Shown piece by piece: positions 1-5,596 of a stretch of DNA of 11,925 nucleotides (positions within the stretch are counted from its first letter, which is position 1; the number at the start of each line of letters is the position of its first letter). A program made the position numbers and the translations under genes. Source of the stretch: Fimbriimonadales bacterium (GTDB taxonomy: Bacteria; Armatimonadota; Fimbriimonadia; Fimbriimonadales; GBS-DC); assembly GCA_026416655.1 (NCBI GenBank), contig JAOAES010000032.1, positions 1-11,925 on the forward strand, in the 5' to 3' direction. The notes beneath the pieces are model-generated. The model did not search any database and was not told the origin of the DNA. It saw nothing but the letters and a program-made list of their open reading frames with translations.

Positions 1-1
1 G

Positions 2-340
2 ATGCGCAAGGTGGATGAAACGGTCGAGGCGGTATTGTGTAGCGCGTCGTTGTCGGAGGCGGCGCGGGCGTTAGGCGTGGCGCGCTCCACGCTGTACCGT
101 CGTTTGCAGCGGGAGCCGTATCGGGAGGCGTTAGCGCAGGCGCGTCAACTGATGCAGCAGCATGCGCAGTTGTATCTGTTGCAGCGGGTACGGCAGGCGA
201 TTGACACGCTGGCGGCGTTGCTTGAGCATTCGGATGCGCGGGTGCAGCTGGCGGCGGCGAAGGCGTTGCTGGATGCGTTTGAGCGGTTGGACGGCGCTAC
301 GGCGCGGGCGCGTGAAGAGCCGATTGTGATTGTGCCTTAG
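2..340 (+). CDS. Small helix-turn-helix protein, phage/terminase-small-like
   Basis: This 112-aa protein has an HTH at about residues 17-37 (L-S-E-A-A-R-A-L-G-V-A-R-S-T-L-Y-R-R-L), the form seen in Fis-like and phage small-terminase or regulator HTH domains. A helical tail at about 58-95 carries an A-A-A-K-A-L-L-D-A-F segment like that of phage-type HTH proteins. It probably binds DNA. No large terminase follows it, because the next genes lie on the opposite strand. Its stop overlaps the stop of the convergent 72-aa gene by 3 nt. The ATG is the second base of the window, so the start and any ribosome binding site cannot be checked and the gene may begin further left. The family role is inferred from the HTH and the mobile-element context. 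Confidence 0.65.
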   Translation: MRKVDETVEAVLCSASLSEAARALGVARSTLYRRLQREPYREALAQARQLMQQHAQLYLLQRVRQAIDTLAALLEHSDARVQLAAAKALLDAFERLDGATARAREEPIVIVP

Positions 341-555
341 CGCAGGGCTTGGCGCAGGGTTTCGAGGGCGCGGTTCAGCTCCGCTTCGAGTTCGCGTCGG
401 GAGCGGTGGAGTGCGCGGCTGAGGGCGTTCAGGTTCTTGCCTTGCAGGTAGAGTTCCACTAAGGCGCGCTCCGATTCGGAGAGGCGTTCGAGGGCGTGTT
501 GCACATCGATTCGCAGGATCTGCTGTTCCCAGTCGTCATAGGCGAAGGTCGGCAT
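337..555 (-). CDS. Stand-alone sigma-70 region-4-like mini protein
   Basis: This 72-aa protein is almost entirely one HTH unit. Residues 18-70 read like sigma-70 region 4: a leading A-L-E-R-L-S-E-S-E-R helix, then V-E-L-Y, then a recognition-helix-like stretch A-L-H-R-S-R-R-E-L, ending in A-L-E-T-L-R-Q-A-L. Regions 1-3 of a sigma factor are absent, so it cannot be a complete sigma factor. It may be a phage-type late regulator, an anti-sigma-like partner or a plain DNA binder. No Shine-Dalgarno sequence precedes the ATG; a TAGAAT hexamer lies 8 nt upstream, suggesting its own leaderless transcript. A strong hairpin separates it from the upstream coiled-coil gene. It converges, with overlapping stop codons, on the 112-aa HTH gene. 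Confidence 0.7.
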   Translation of the reverse strand: MPTFAYDDWEQQILRIDVQHALERLSESERALVELYLQGKNLNALSRALHRSRRELEAELNRALETLRQALR

Positions 556-563
556 GGCGTGGG

Positions 564-569
564 ATTCTA
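564..569 (-). promoter_or_regulatory. Putative leaderless -10 element (TAGAAT)
   Basis: On the - strand TAGAAT ends 8 nt before the ATG at 555, and no purine-rich ribosome site lies between. The octamer GTAGAATC is identical to one 9-10 nt before the SIS gene at 8793. No convincing -35 is visible. Transcription would begin at or next to the start codon. Confidence 0.4.
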
Positions 570-578
570 CCTACGGGG

Positions 579-607
579 CGGGCGTTTCGGTAGAAACGAA
601 ACGCCCG
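579..607. terminator. 11-bp perfect hairpin between the coiled-coil and sigma-4-like genes
   Basis: CGGGCGTTTCG (579-589) pairs perfectly with CGAAACGCCCG (597-607) across a 7-nt loop. It starts 5 nt past the TGA (613-615) of the coiled-coil gene on the - strand. No T-run follows on either strand, so it is not a textbook intrinsic terminator. Position and stability favour termination or 3'-end protection of the recombinase-led transcript, isolating the downstream mini gene. Confidence 0.55.
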
Positions 608-612
608 TCGGC

Positions 613-1896
613 TCAGTTCTCCTCTTCCCACACGGGAATCTGAGTCCCGTCGGGCATGGGAATCCATCGAACGCGAATGCCGCGCCGCTTCATCAGTCGC
701 TCATTCAGAATCTGCTCCGATTGGCGATAGAAGTTTGCCAGTCGCTCCGCTTCGCGCAGTTGTTGCACGAGCGGATAGCGCGGGTCGCTCTGAGCGATTC
801 GGCTCAGGTCGGGCAGTGTGGTGGTGCGCGTAATTTGACGGTAGGGGGCGAGCGTGGCGCCCGATTGCGGATCGCGCGGCGTGATATATTCCGTGCGCTC
901 CTGCGTGATCCCGAGCGCCTTGCGCAGTTCCTGGACTTGCCGCTCCCAGAAGGCGCGGGATTTACCGATTGCCTCCACAACGCCGCGCGCTTCGTTCCAA
1001 TCCTGTCGCTGGATGGCGTTCTGCAGGGCTTGCGCTCGCAAGCGCAGATTCTGCCATCCTTGTGCGATATTCGCCCGAATCTCCTGAATACGGGCTTGCA
1101 TCAGCTGCGGCTGCATGCGCTCGGTCAGTTCCTGCGCTTGAATGAGGCGGATGCGGGCGCGCCGTTCCTCTAAACGCAAGGGGCGTTCCTGCCGTTCGGT
1201 TTCGGCTTCCTCACGCATGCGCTCGGCGCTGGCGAGGGCTTGCTCCGCTTGCGCCGCCTCGCCGACGGCTTGCGCCGCGGCGCGCGCCTGCGCAGGGCTT
1301 GCCTGAGTCTCGGCAGGCAGGAAATCCTTCAAGTCCACGCCGTACTGCTGCATCAGGTAGCGAGCGTAGCCGATCATCATGCGGCGTTCCTCTGCGCCGA
1401 CTTTCTCGTCGCCCGCGCGTTGCAGCAAGTCGGCGATACGCAGGCTAATCTCCACAGGCAGGCGTTGCGCCGCCTGCTCCGTACGCTGCTGCAGATTCTG
1501 CGTTTCGGCTTGAATCTTGCCGACTTCGGCGTCTATCTTGGGCTGTTGCTGCGTGCGCTCGGCGGCGCGCCCCGCCTCGCGAATCTGCTCAACTTCTATC
1601 GGCGTGCGGGCTTTGAGCCGTTCCACTTGGAGTTGCGCCTCTTTGAGTTGGCGGTTCAGTTCCGACTCGTACTGCTGCATGCGGCGTCGGTTCTCGCGCT
1701 CTGCCCACTGGAAAGGCGCAGGCAGTAAGACGCCTGCCGCGCGTGGGGCGAGCGCGGCGGCAATCAGGCTTGCAAGGATGGCGCGTTCATCAGGGGATAC
1801 GGGCGCAGGCGGCAGCAACGGCTTCGCCGCAGGTTTCGGGAGAAGTCCCGCCGCGAATCGCGAGGCTGCAAGCGGATTGTAGCCCTTGCCGTTCAC
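613..1896 (-). CDS. Large coiled-coil protein of the element, function unknown
   Basis: I do not recognise the family. From the GTG at 1896 the product is 427 aa. The frame stays open to a GTG at 2046 (477 aa), but that extra part is cysteine-rich, reads through a 10-bp tandem repeat and would overlap the previous gene by 56 nt. Neither start has a clear Shine-Dalgarno, so the start is uncertain. An alanine/proline-rich N-terminus contains a mildly hydrophobic stretch (A-I-L-A-S-L-I-A-A-A-L). A long charged, heptad-like helical region rich in Q, E, R and A follows over most of the length. The C-terminal tail is compact and non-repetitive (R-V-R-W-I-P-M-P-D-G-T, ending V-W-E-E-E-N). This build resembles phage structural or ejection proteins and DNA-associated coiled coils, but no diagnostic motif is visible. 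Confidence 0.6.
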   Translation of the reverse strand: MNGKGYNPLAASRFAAGLLPKPAAKPLLPPAPVSPDERAILASLIAAALAPRAAGVLLPAPFQWAERENRRRMQQYESELNRQLKEAQLQVERLKARTPIEVEQIREAGRAAERTQQQPKIDAEVGKIQAETQNLQQRTEQAAQRLPVEISLRIADLLQRAGDEKVGAEERRMMIGYARYLMQQYGVDLKDFLPAETQASPAQARAAAQAVGEAAQAEQALASAERMREEAETERQERPLRLEERRARIRLIQAQELTERMQPQLMQARIQEIRANIAQGWQNLRLRAQALQNAIQRQDWNEARGVVEAIGKSRAFWERQVQELRKALGITQERTEYITPRDPQSGATLAPYRQITRTTTLPDLSRIAQSDPRYPLVQQLREAERLANFYRQSEQILNERLMKRRGIRVRWIPMPDGTQIPVWEEEN

Positions 1897-1938
1897 AGCG
1901 ATTAGATCGCATGGGATTGCCAGGGCAGGCAGTAAAAC

Positions 1939-1968
1939 CTGTTGCAAACTGTTGCAAACTGTTGCACA
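1939..1968. repeat. 10-bp tandem direct repeats with TTGCAA cores
   Basis: CTGTTGCAAA occurs at 1939-1948 and 1949-1958, and CTGTTGCACA at 1959-1968. The period is one helical turn, and TTGCAA in the first two copies is self-complementary. The array lies between the second paralogous small gene and the probable start of the coiled-coil gene. It could be operator half-sites on one DNA face, short iterons, or a slippage product. Confidence 0.7.
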
Positions 1969-1990
1969 GTGACAACCTGAGCAAGCAGGC

Positions 1991-2278
1991 TCAGGCGAAC
2001 GGGCGCGCGTGCGCCGCCGAGCAGGCGGCGATTCGAAGCGGTTCACAGACGCCTGCCCACCATGTGCGAAACGGCTCCAAGTCGCCGCGCACGATCCCTG
2101 TGTATACCGAGCGTAAGTGCGGCGACTGGAGCAGGGCGGCGGGCGAGTCCACGCCCGTCGCCAGAAACATCAGGTAGATTGCCGTCGCTAACCGTAGCAA
2201 CAGCGGCGCGTCGGGATTCTGCTCCAGCCAATCCCACGCCTGGATCGCTTCCTGCAGTTCCTCTAACCGTCGGCTCAT
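1991..2278 (-). CDS. Small W-rich helical protein, paralogue B
   Basis: This 95-aa protein has no family I recognise. Residues 14-25 read A-W-D-W-L-E-Q-N-P-D-A-P, then a hydrophobic helix (L-L-L-R-L-A-T-A-I-Y-L-M-F-L-A) at about 26-40 and an F-R-T-W-W motif at about 70-74. The same order of motifs occurs in the gene directly upstream (2289-2573), so the two are tandem duplicates. The hydrophobic helix contains an Arg and is short, so a soluble helical bundle is as likely as a membrane segment. The start lies about 10 nt after the upstream stop, implying one transcript, with only a weak ribosome site. The C-terminal 20 residues are not shared with the paralogue. Confidence 0.65.
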   Translation of the reverse strand: MSRRLEELQEAIQAWDWLEQNPDAPLLLRLATAIYLMFLATGVDSPAALLQSPHLRSVYTGIVRGDLEPFRTWWAGVCEPLRIAACSAAHARPFA

Positions 2279-2288
2279 ACCGATTAGA

Positions 2289-2573
2289 TTAGCATAAGCG
2301 TCGATTCGGCGCAGGCTCCTGTAGCAGGAGGGGGCGCGCCTGTTGCCACCATGCGCGAAAGGTATCGATTCCGAAGCGGAGGCTTTCTCGCACGGCGTGG
2401 AGCCGCGCCTGTAGCAGGGGATACGCTGCCCACTCCTGCGCTGTGAGGCTTTCGGAGAGCAAGCGCAGGATGTAGACGGCGGCGTAGATGCGCAGGAGGT
2501 ACGGCGCGTCGGGCTGTTGTTCGAGCCAGTCCCACGCTTCGGCGGCGTCTTGAAGCAGCTCAGTAGGCGTCAT
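2289..2573 (-). CDS. Small W-rich helical protein, paralogue A
   Basis: This 94-aa protein starts at the ATG at 2573, which overlaps the stop of the preceding 229-aa gene as ATGA. That start is preferred to an in-frame ATG two codons upstream because the overlap indicates translational coupling. Residues 13-24 (A-W-D-W-L-E-Q-Q-P-D-A-P), the following helix (Y-L-L-R-I-Y-A-A-V-Y-I-L-R-L-L) and F-R-A-W-W near 72-76 match the downstream gene at 1991-2278 in order and spacing. Function is unknown. Conserved tryptophans at both ends of a short helical protein suggest a protein-interaction module, perhaps dimerising with its paralogue; that is inference. Confidence 0.7.
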   Translation of the reverse strand: MTPTELLQDAAEAWDWLEQQPDAPYLLRIYAAVYILRLLSESLTAQEWAAYPLLQARLHAVRESLRFGIDTFRAWWQQARPLLLQEPAPNRRLC

Positions 2574-3259
2574 ACACACACCCCCTCATACGGCTCGTCG
2601 TCGTCGGGGGGATCCTCGATGCAGGCGCGTTCCCCCAGCGCGTCGACGGGCGTCCACAGCAGGGGCGTGCGGCGGAGCCAGCGGCGCAGTCGCCTGCTCA
2701 GTCGCCCTGTTTCCATGGCGCGAAACAGATGCGGCATTGGGCACGGCTCAGGGTTCGCGGGCACTTCCTGCCACGGCTGTGGCGAGGCGAGCAGCACGCC
2801 CGCCTGTAGATAGCCGTCCTTGCCCATATAGCAGGCGAGGCGTCCGAAGTGCGGCACGGTATAGCGGCTCACGCCGTCCGTTTCGCGCACGCCGAGAATC
2901 ACATAGTTCTTTTCCAGCAGCACCAGCGGGTACTGACTTCGGCTCAGGAGCGGATGCAGCATGAACAGGAACTGCCCCAGTTCCTCATCTCGCTCAGGCA
3001 GTTCATACCTGCGCCAGAGCAGGCGGTTCGTTTCCAGATACAGGTACAGTTCAGGCGAGAGGCGCTCCGCTTGCACGGCTTGCTGGAGCAGGCGTTGCGA
3101 GGGTTGCGGTTCGCAGATCTCCCACATCCAGCGGATGCCCGCCGCGCGCAGGTCGCCCGTCGCCTCGTTGCGGCGTACCAGCGTGAGCCGTCGCCTGCCT
3201 GTAGCGAGTTCCCGCTGGTGGAGTATCGCATAGCCGTCGGGCAGGTAAGTGATTGTCAT
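2570..3259 (-). CDS. Unrecognised 229-aa protein coupled to the integrase
   Basis: I see no known domain. The N-terminus looks beta-rich (T-I-T-Y-L-P-D-G-Y-A-I-L-H, then R-R-L-T-L-V-R-R). A helical middle follows, with Y-L-Y-L-E-T-N-R-L-L-W-R-R at about 72-84, then Y-P-L-V-L-L-E-K-N-Y-V-I-L-G-V and H-F-G-R-L-A-C-Y-M-G-K-D-G-Y. A very basic segment at about 186-197 (R-L-S-R-R-L-R-R-W-L-R-R) could bind nucleic acid, and the tail is acidic (D-P-P-D-D-D-E-P-Y-E). The ATG overlaps the integrase stop as ATGA, and its own stop overlaps the next gene's ATG the same way, so it is the middle of a tightly coupled set. A recombination accessory factor is possible from position alone. Confidence 0.7.
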   Translation of the reverse strand: MTITYLPDGYAILHQRELATGRRRLTLVRRNEATGDLRAAGIRWMWEICEPQPSQRLLQQAVQAERLSPELYLYLETNRLLWRRYELPERDEELGQFLFMLHPLLSRSQYPLVLLEKNYVILGVRETDGVSRYTVPHFGRLACYMGKDGYLQAGVLLASPQPWQEVPANPEPCPMPHLFRAMETGRLSRRLRRWLRRTPLLWTPVDALGERACIEDPPDDDEPYEGVCV

Positions 3260-4242
3260 AGGCGCGCCTCCTGTCTTAGATAGCGCGTCGGCGAGGTCTG
3301 CTCCATGAGCGTGCGCTGTTGAGTCTCGGCAAGGCGGACATAATGGCGTAGCACACGGTCCGTGCTATGCCCTAAGGCGCGGCGCACGACTTCGGTACTT
3401 GCGCCGTAGGCGAGGCGGAGCGTCGCTGAAGTCGCCCGCAGGCGGTGAATGTAGAGGCGCATGCCGATTCGCTTGCTCAGTCGTTCGAACGCCTTGCGCA
3501 GATCCTGCCCGTGCATCGGGCGCAGTCGCCCGTTCAGCCAGAGGGGATGCGCGTCGTCTAACACGGTTCCTGTATCGCGGCGCAGGGCGTGCAGGTACTC
3601 CTGAATCGCCTCGCGTGCGCTGGTGGTGAGGTGCATCACATGCAGGCGGTTCCCTTTCTGGCGCACTTCACTGTAGCCGCGTTGGAGGTCGCCGACGGTC
3701 ATTTGCAGCAGTTCCCCGCGTCGGCAGCCCAGTTCGAGGCAGGTGATGACAATCGCGCGATTGCGTACCGATTGCCAATCCTTGCCGCTGAGTTTCTGCA
3801 GCAGCGTGCGCACTTCCTCAGGCGTGAAGGGCTTCGGCAAGGGTTCAGGGCGTTTGAGCAGCTCCTTGCGTTTGAGGGGTATGCGGTCTAAGTGCCCTTC
3901 CTCTACTGCCCAGTTCAGGAGCGCCATGAGACGCTCACACGCGCCTGCGAGGGTATCGGCGGCGTAGGGTTTGCCCGTGCGCGGGCTTCGATGGCGCTTG
4001 AGCCATGCGAGGTAGCCGAGCAGCAGTTCCCGCTCGGTTTCTGCAGGCGGGCAGGCGTTCAGGTACTGCTGCAGGAAGTCGAAGTAGTAGCAGTCCATAC
4101 GGTAGGTTTCGCTTGATTGACAGATGGCGCGTCGGTAGTTGAGGTACTGTTCGATGAGCGTGCGAATGCGCTCTGAGGGCGTCGGGCGGTTCGTGCGCCG
4201 TCGCTGGAATAGATTCTGCCAGATAGGTTTCGGCTGTTGCAT
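3256..4242 (-). CDS. Tyrosine recombinase / site-specific integrase
   Basis: This 328-aa protein is a phage-integrase-family recombinase that cuts and rejoins DNA through a covalent 3'-phosphotyrosine. The N-terminal half (about 22-115) is the helical core-binding (SAM-like) domain. The catalytic domain runs from about 138 to the end. The active-site set is complete: Arg174 in L-G-C-R-R-G-E-L, Lys196 in R-Q-K-G-N-R, His266 and Arg269 in H-R-L-R, His292 in L-G-H, and nucleophile Tyr301 in R-H-Y-V-R-L. Length fits XerC/D-like and integrative-element recombinases. A GGAGGT site (4249-4254) lies 6 nt before the ATG. The gene heads a - strand block of unknown genes and sits about 150 bp from tRNA-Val, so it more likely mobilises an element than acts as the chromosomal Xer. 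Confidence 0.93.
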   Translation of the reverse strand: MQQPKPIWQNLFQRRRTNRPTPSERIRTLIEQYLNYRRAICQSSETYRMDCYYFDFLQQYLNACPPAETERELLLGYLAWLKRHRSPRTGKPYAADTLAGACERLMALLNWAVEEGHLDRIPLKRKELLKRPEPLPKPFTPEEVRTLLQKLSGKDWQSVRNRAIVITCLELGCRRGELLQMTVGDLQRGYSEVRQKGNRLHVMHLTTSAREAIQEYLHALRRDTGTVLDDAHPLWLNGRLRPMHGQDLRKAFERLSKRIGMRLYIHRLRATSATLRLAYGASTEVVRRALGHSTDRVLRHYVRLAETQQRTLMEQTSPTRYLRQEARL

Positions 4243-4280
4243 CGGTTTACCTCCACAGGTTTATTTGATAGCGAGTTGCA

Positions 4281-4293
4281 CTTCACTGTGAAG
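4281..4293. promoter_or_regulatory. Palindrome CTTCAC-T-GTGAAG upstream of the integrase
   Basis: This perfect 6+1+6 inverted repeat lies 38 nt upstream of the integrase ATG. It could be an operator for the recombinase-led operon, or an arm or core site for the recombinase. No convincing -35/-10 pair for the integrase is visible nearby, apart from AT-rich sequence at 4260-4269. Confidence 0.4.
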
Positions 4294-4330
4294 GTCGAGC
4301 GGGCTAAGGGCGAGTAGCATCAGGGACGAT

Positions 4331-4354
4331 GCCTTCCATGGTATAATAGAAGGC
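4331..4354 (+). promoter_or_regulatory. Extended -10 promoter of the tRNA pair, flanked by an inverted repeat
   Basis: TGG-TATAAT (4339-4347) is a consensus extended -10, with no good -35 at 17 nt. The start would fall near 4354, giving a leader of about 37 nt before tRNA-Val. GCCTTC (4331-4336) and GAAGGC (4349-4354) form a perfect inverted repeat around the -10, so the promoter may be an operator or overlap a recombination site. Confidence 0.65.
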
Positions 4355-4387
4355 GAAGGTTCGACAGGGGTGGAGTTCGCTCCACCA
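4351..4387 (+). other. tRNA leader with 7-bp UUCG hairpin; tmRNA-5'-end-like
   Basis: GGTGGAG (4369-4375) pairs with CTCCACC (4380-4386) around a TTCG loop. The preceding bases GGCGAAGGTTCGACAGGGG (4352-4370) resemble, from memory, the 5' end of bacterial tmRNA, whose D-loop contains TTCGAC. The rest of tmRNA is absent, since tRNA-Val starts at 4391. The likeliest reading is a structured leader for tRNA processing; a tmRNA remnant is possible. Confidence 0.4.
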
Positions 4388-4390
4388 AGT

Positions 4391-4465
4391 GCGCGGTTAG
4401 CTCAGAGGTAGAGCACTTCCTTGACGTGGAAGGGGTCGGAGGTTCGAATCCTCCACCGCGCACCA
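4391..4465 (+). tRNA. tRNA-Val (GAC)
   Basis: A complete cloverleaf is visible. The acceptor GCGCGGT (4391-4397) pairs with ACCGCGC (4455-4461), followed by discriminator A and an encoded CCA (4463-4465). The D stem is GCTC/GAGC. The anticodon stem CTTCC/GGAAG encloses loop TTGACGT with anticodon GAC at 4423-4425. The T arm is GGAGG-TTCGAAT-CCTCC (4438-4454). Six T residues follow before the next tRNA. Confidence 0.97.
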
Positions 4466-4474
4466 TTTTTTATT

Positions 4475-4552
4475 CGGGGCGTAGCGCAGTATGGTTAGCG
4501 CGCCTGCTTTGGGTGCAGGAGGTCCCCGGTTCGAGTCCGGGCGCCCCGACCA
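4475..4552 (+). tRNA. tRNA-Pro (UGG)
   Basis: The acceptor CGGGGCG (4475-4481) pairs with CGCCCCG (4542-4548), then A and an encoded CCA (4550-4552). The D stem is GCGC/GCGC. The anticodon stem CCTGC/GCAGG encloses loop TTTGGGT with anticodon TGG at 4510-4512. The T arm is CCCGG-TTCGAGT-CCGGG (4525-4541). It lies 9 nt after tRNA-Val, so the two are probably cotranscribed. Its last base directly abuts the stop codon of the convergent nucleotidyltransferase gene. Confidence 0.97.
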
Positions 4553-5596
4553 TTACTTGCGGGAACGCTGCTTCGCGTCCACAATCACGCCATCGAAAAT
4601 CGCCACATTCGACTTTACTTTGCACTCGCGCCCCACAACGCAGCGCACCAGCATCGTGTCGCGCATCACCACTGCCCCATCCCAGAGGATGCTCTCCTGC
4701 ACGACCGCGCCTTCCTCGACGACGCATCCTTCACCGATCACGCTGTTCTCCAGCACGCGCGCGCCCGACTCGATGCGTGCGCCCGAGCCAATCATTACCG
4801 GATAGCCAATCTCGGCGTCGTCGGCGATTTGCACATCCTCGCCAATCCAGACGAACTTGCGCTGCTCAGGATAGGGCATCTGAATCTGCACGCGCCCCGC
4901 CAGCGCGTCCCAGTGCGCCTGCTGATAGGTTTTCAAGTTCCCCACGTCCTTCCAGTAGCTGGAGGTCAGAAAACCGTAGAGGGGGAGCTTGCGCTCGATA
5001 AGCAGCGGCAGGAGATTCTTGCCGAACCCGTAGGGCGCGCCCCGCGGAATCAACTCCAGCGCGTCAGGCTCCAGCACATAAATTCCGATATTCGCCGCGT
5101 TGGAGAAAATCATCTCGCCCTTCGGTTTTTCGAGGAAGCGCGTGATGCGCCCCCGCTCGTTGAGCAAGGCAATCCCATACTCGGAGGGGTCTTCCACAAG
5201 GGAAAGCGCAATCGTACAGAGTGCCTTTTTCTCTTTGTGGAACTTAATCAGGCGCGTGAGGTCCAGGTCGGTCAGGTCATCGCCGCCGATTACAATGAAG
5301 GTGTCATCAAAGAAGTCCTCACAGCGTTTCACGCTCCCCGCGTCGCCCCAGAGTTGCTCCTCTTCGGAGTAATGGATCCGAACGCCCCAGCGTGAGCCGT
5401 CGCCAAAATACGCCTTAATCTGGTCGCCCAGATAGTGCAGGTTGACCATGATTTCGGTGAAGCCATGCTGCTTGAGGAGATTCACGAGATGTTCCATGAC
5501 GGGGCGGTTCACGATGGGAACCATCGGTTTGGGAAGCGCGCGAGTCAGGGGGTCTAAGCGTGAGCCGACCCCCGCCGCGAGGATCATTGCCTTCAT
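4553..5596 (-). CDS. Sugar-1-phosphate nucleotidyltransferase (GMPP/RmlA-like) with hexapeptide repeats
   Basis: This 347-aa protein transfers a nucleotide from an NTP to a sugar-1-phosphate, giving an NDP-sugar and pyrophosphate in the cytoplasm. The Rossmann-like catalytic domain opens with the family signature (A-A-G-V-G-S-R-L near 7-14, then L-P-K-P-M with Lys23). It also has the metal-binding G-G-D-D (104-107), F-L-E-K-P (154-158) and W-K-D-V-G-N with Asp217. From about residue 250 the sequence turns into I/V-G-x-x-x-hexapeptide repeats, a left-handed beta-helix as in mannose-1-phosphate guanylyltransferase-like proteins. The sugar and base cannot be told from sequence alone. Its ATG overlaps the aminotransferase stop (ATGA), so the two are coupled. 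The last codon abuts tRNA-Pro with no terminator. Confidence 0.9.
   Translation of the reverse strand: MKAMILAAGVGSRLDPLTRALPKPMVPIVNRPVMEHLVNLLKQHGFTEIMVNLHYLGDQIKAYFGDGSRWGVRIHYSEEEQLWGDAGSVKRCEDFFDDTFIVIGGDDLTDLDLTRLIKFHKEKKALCTIALSLVEDPSEYGIALLNERGRITRFLEKPKGEMIFSNAANIGIYVLEPDALELIPRGAPYGFGKNLLPLLIERKLPLYGFLTSSYWKDVGNLKTYQQAHWDALAGRVQIQMPYPEQRKFVWIGEDVQIADDAEIGYPVMIGSGARIESGARVLENSVIGEGCVVEEGAVVQESILWDGAVVMRDTMLVRCVVGRECKVKSNVAIFDGVIVDAKQRSRK

Noticed and set aside
496..1173. Long + strand open frame (225 aa) and neighbours at 1240-1728 and 1743-2177
   Set aside because: They lie antisense to the coiled-coil gene and adjoining small genes, have no ribosome site or family motif, and are explained by GC-rich opposite-strand codon bias.
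2849..3283. 144-aa + strand open frame
   Set aside because: It is antisense to the coupled 229-aa gene, which is supported by ATGA overlaps at both ends.
2..4242. Complete prophage
   Set aside because: No large terminase, portal, capsid or tail genes are recognisable in the window; only the HTH, sigma-4-like and coiled-coil proteins hint at phage ancestry.
4391..4465. tRNA-Val as the proven attachment site
   Set aside because: The block lies on the 5' side of the tRNA, whereas most tRNA-targeting elements use the 3' half, and no second copy of tRNA sequence is in the window. Kept only as a hypothesis.
4466..4471. T-run after tRNA-Val as an intrinsic terminator
   Set aside because: tRNA-Pro begins 4 nt later without its own promoter, so the T-run is more likely a processing spacer.
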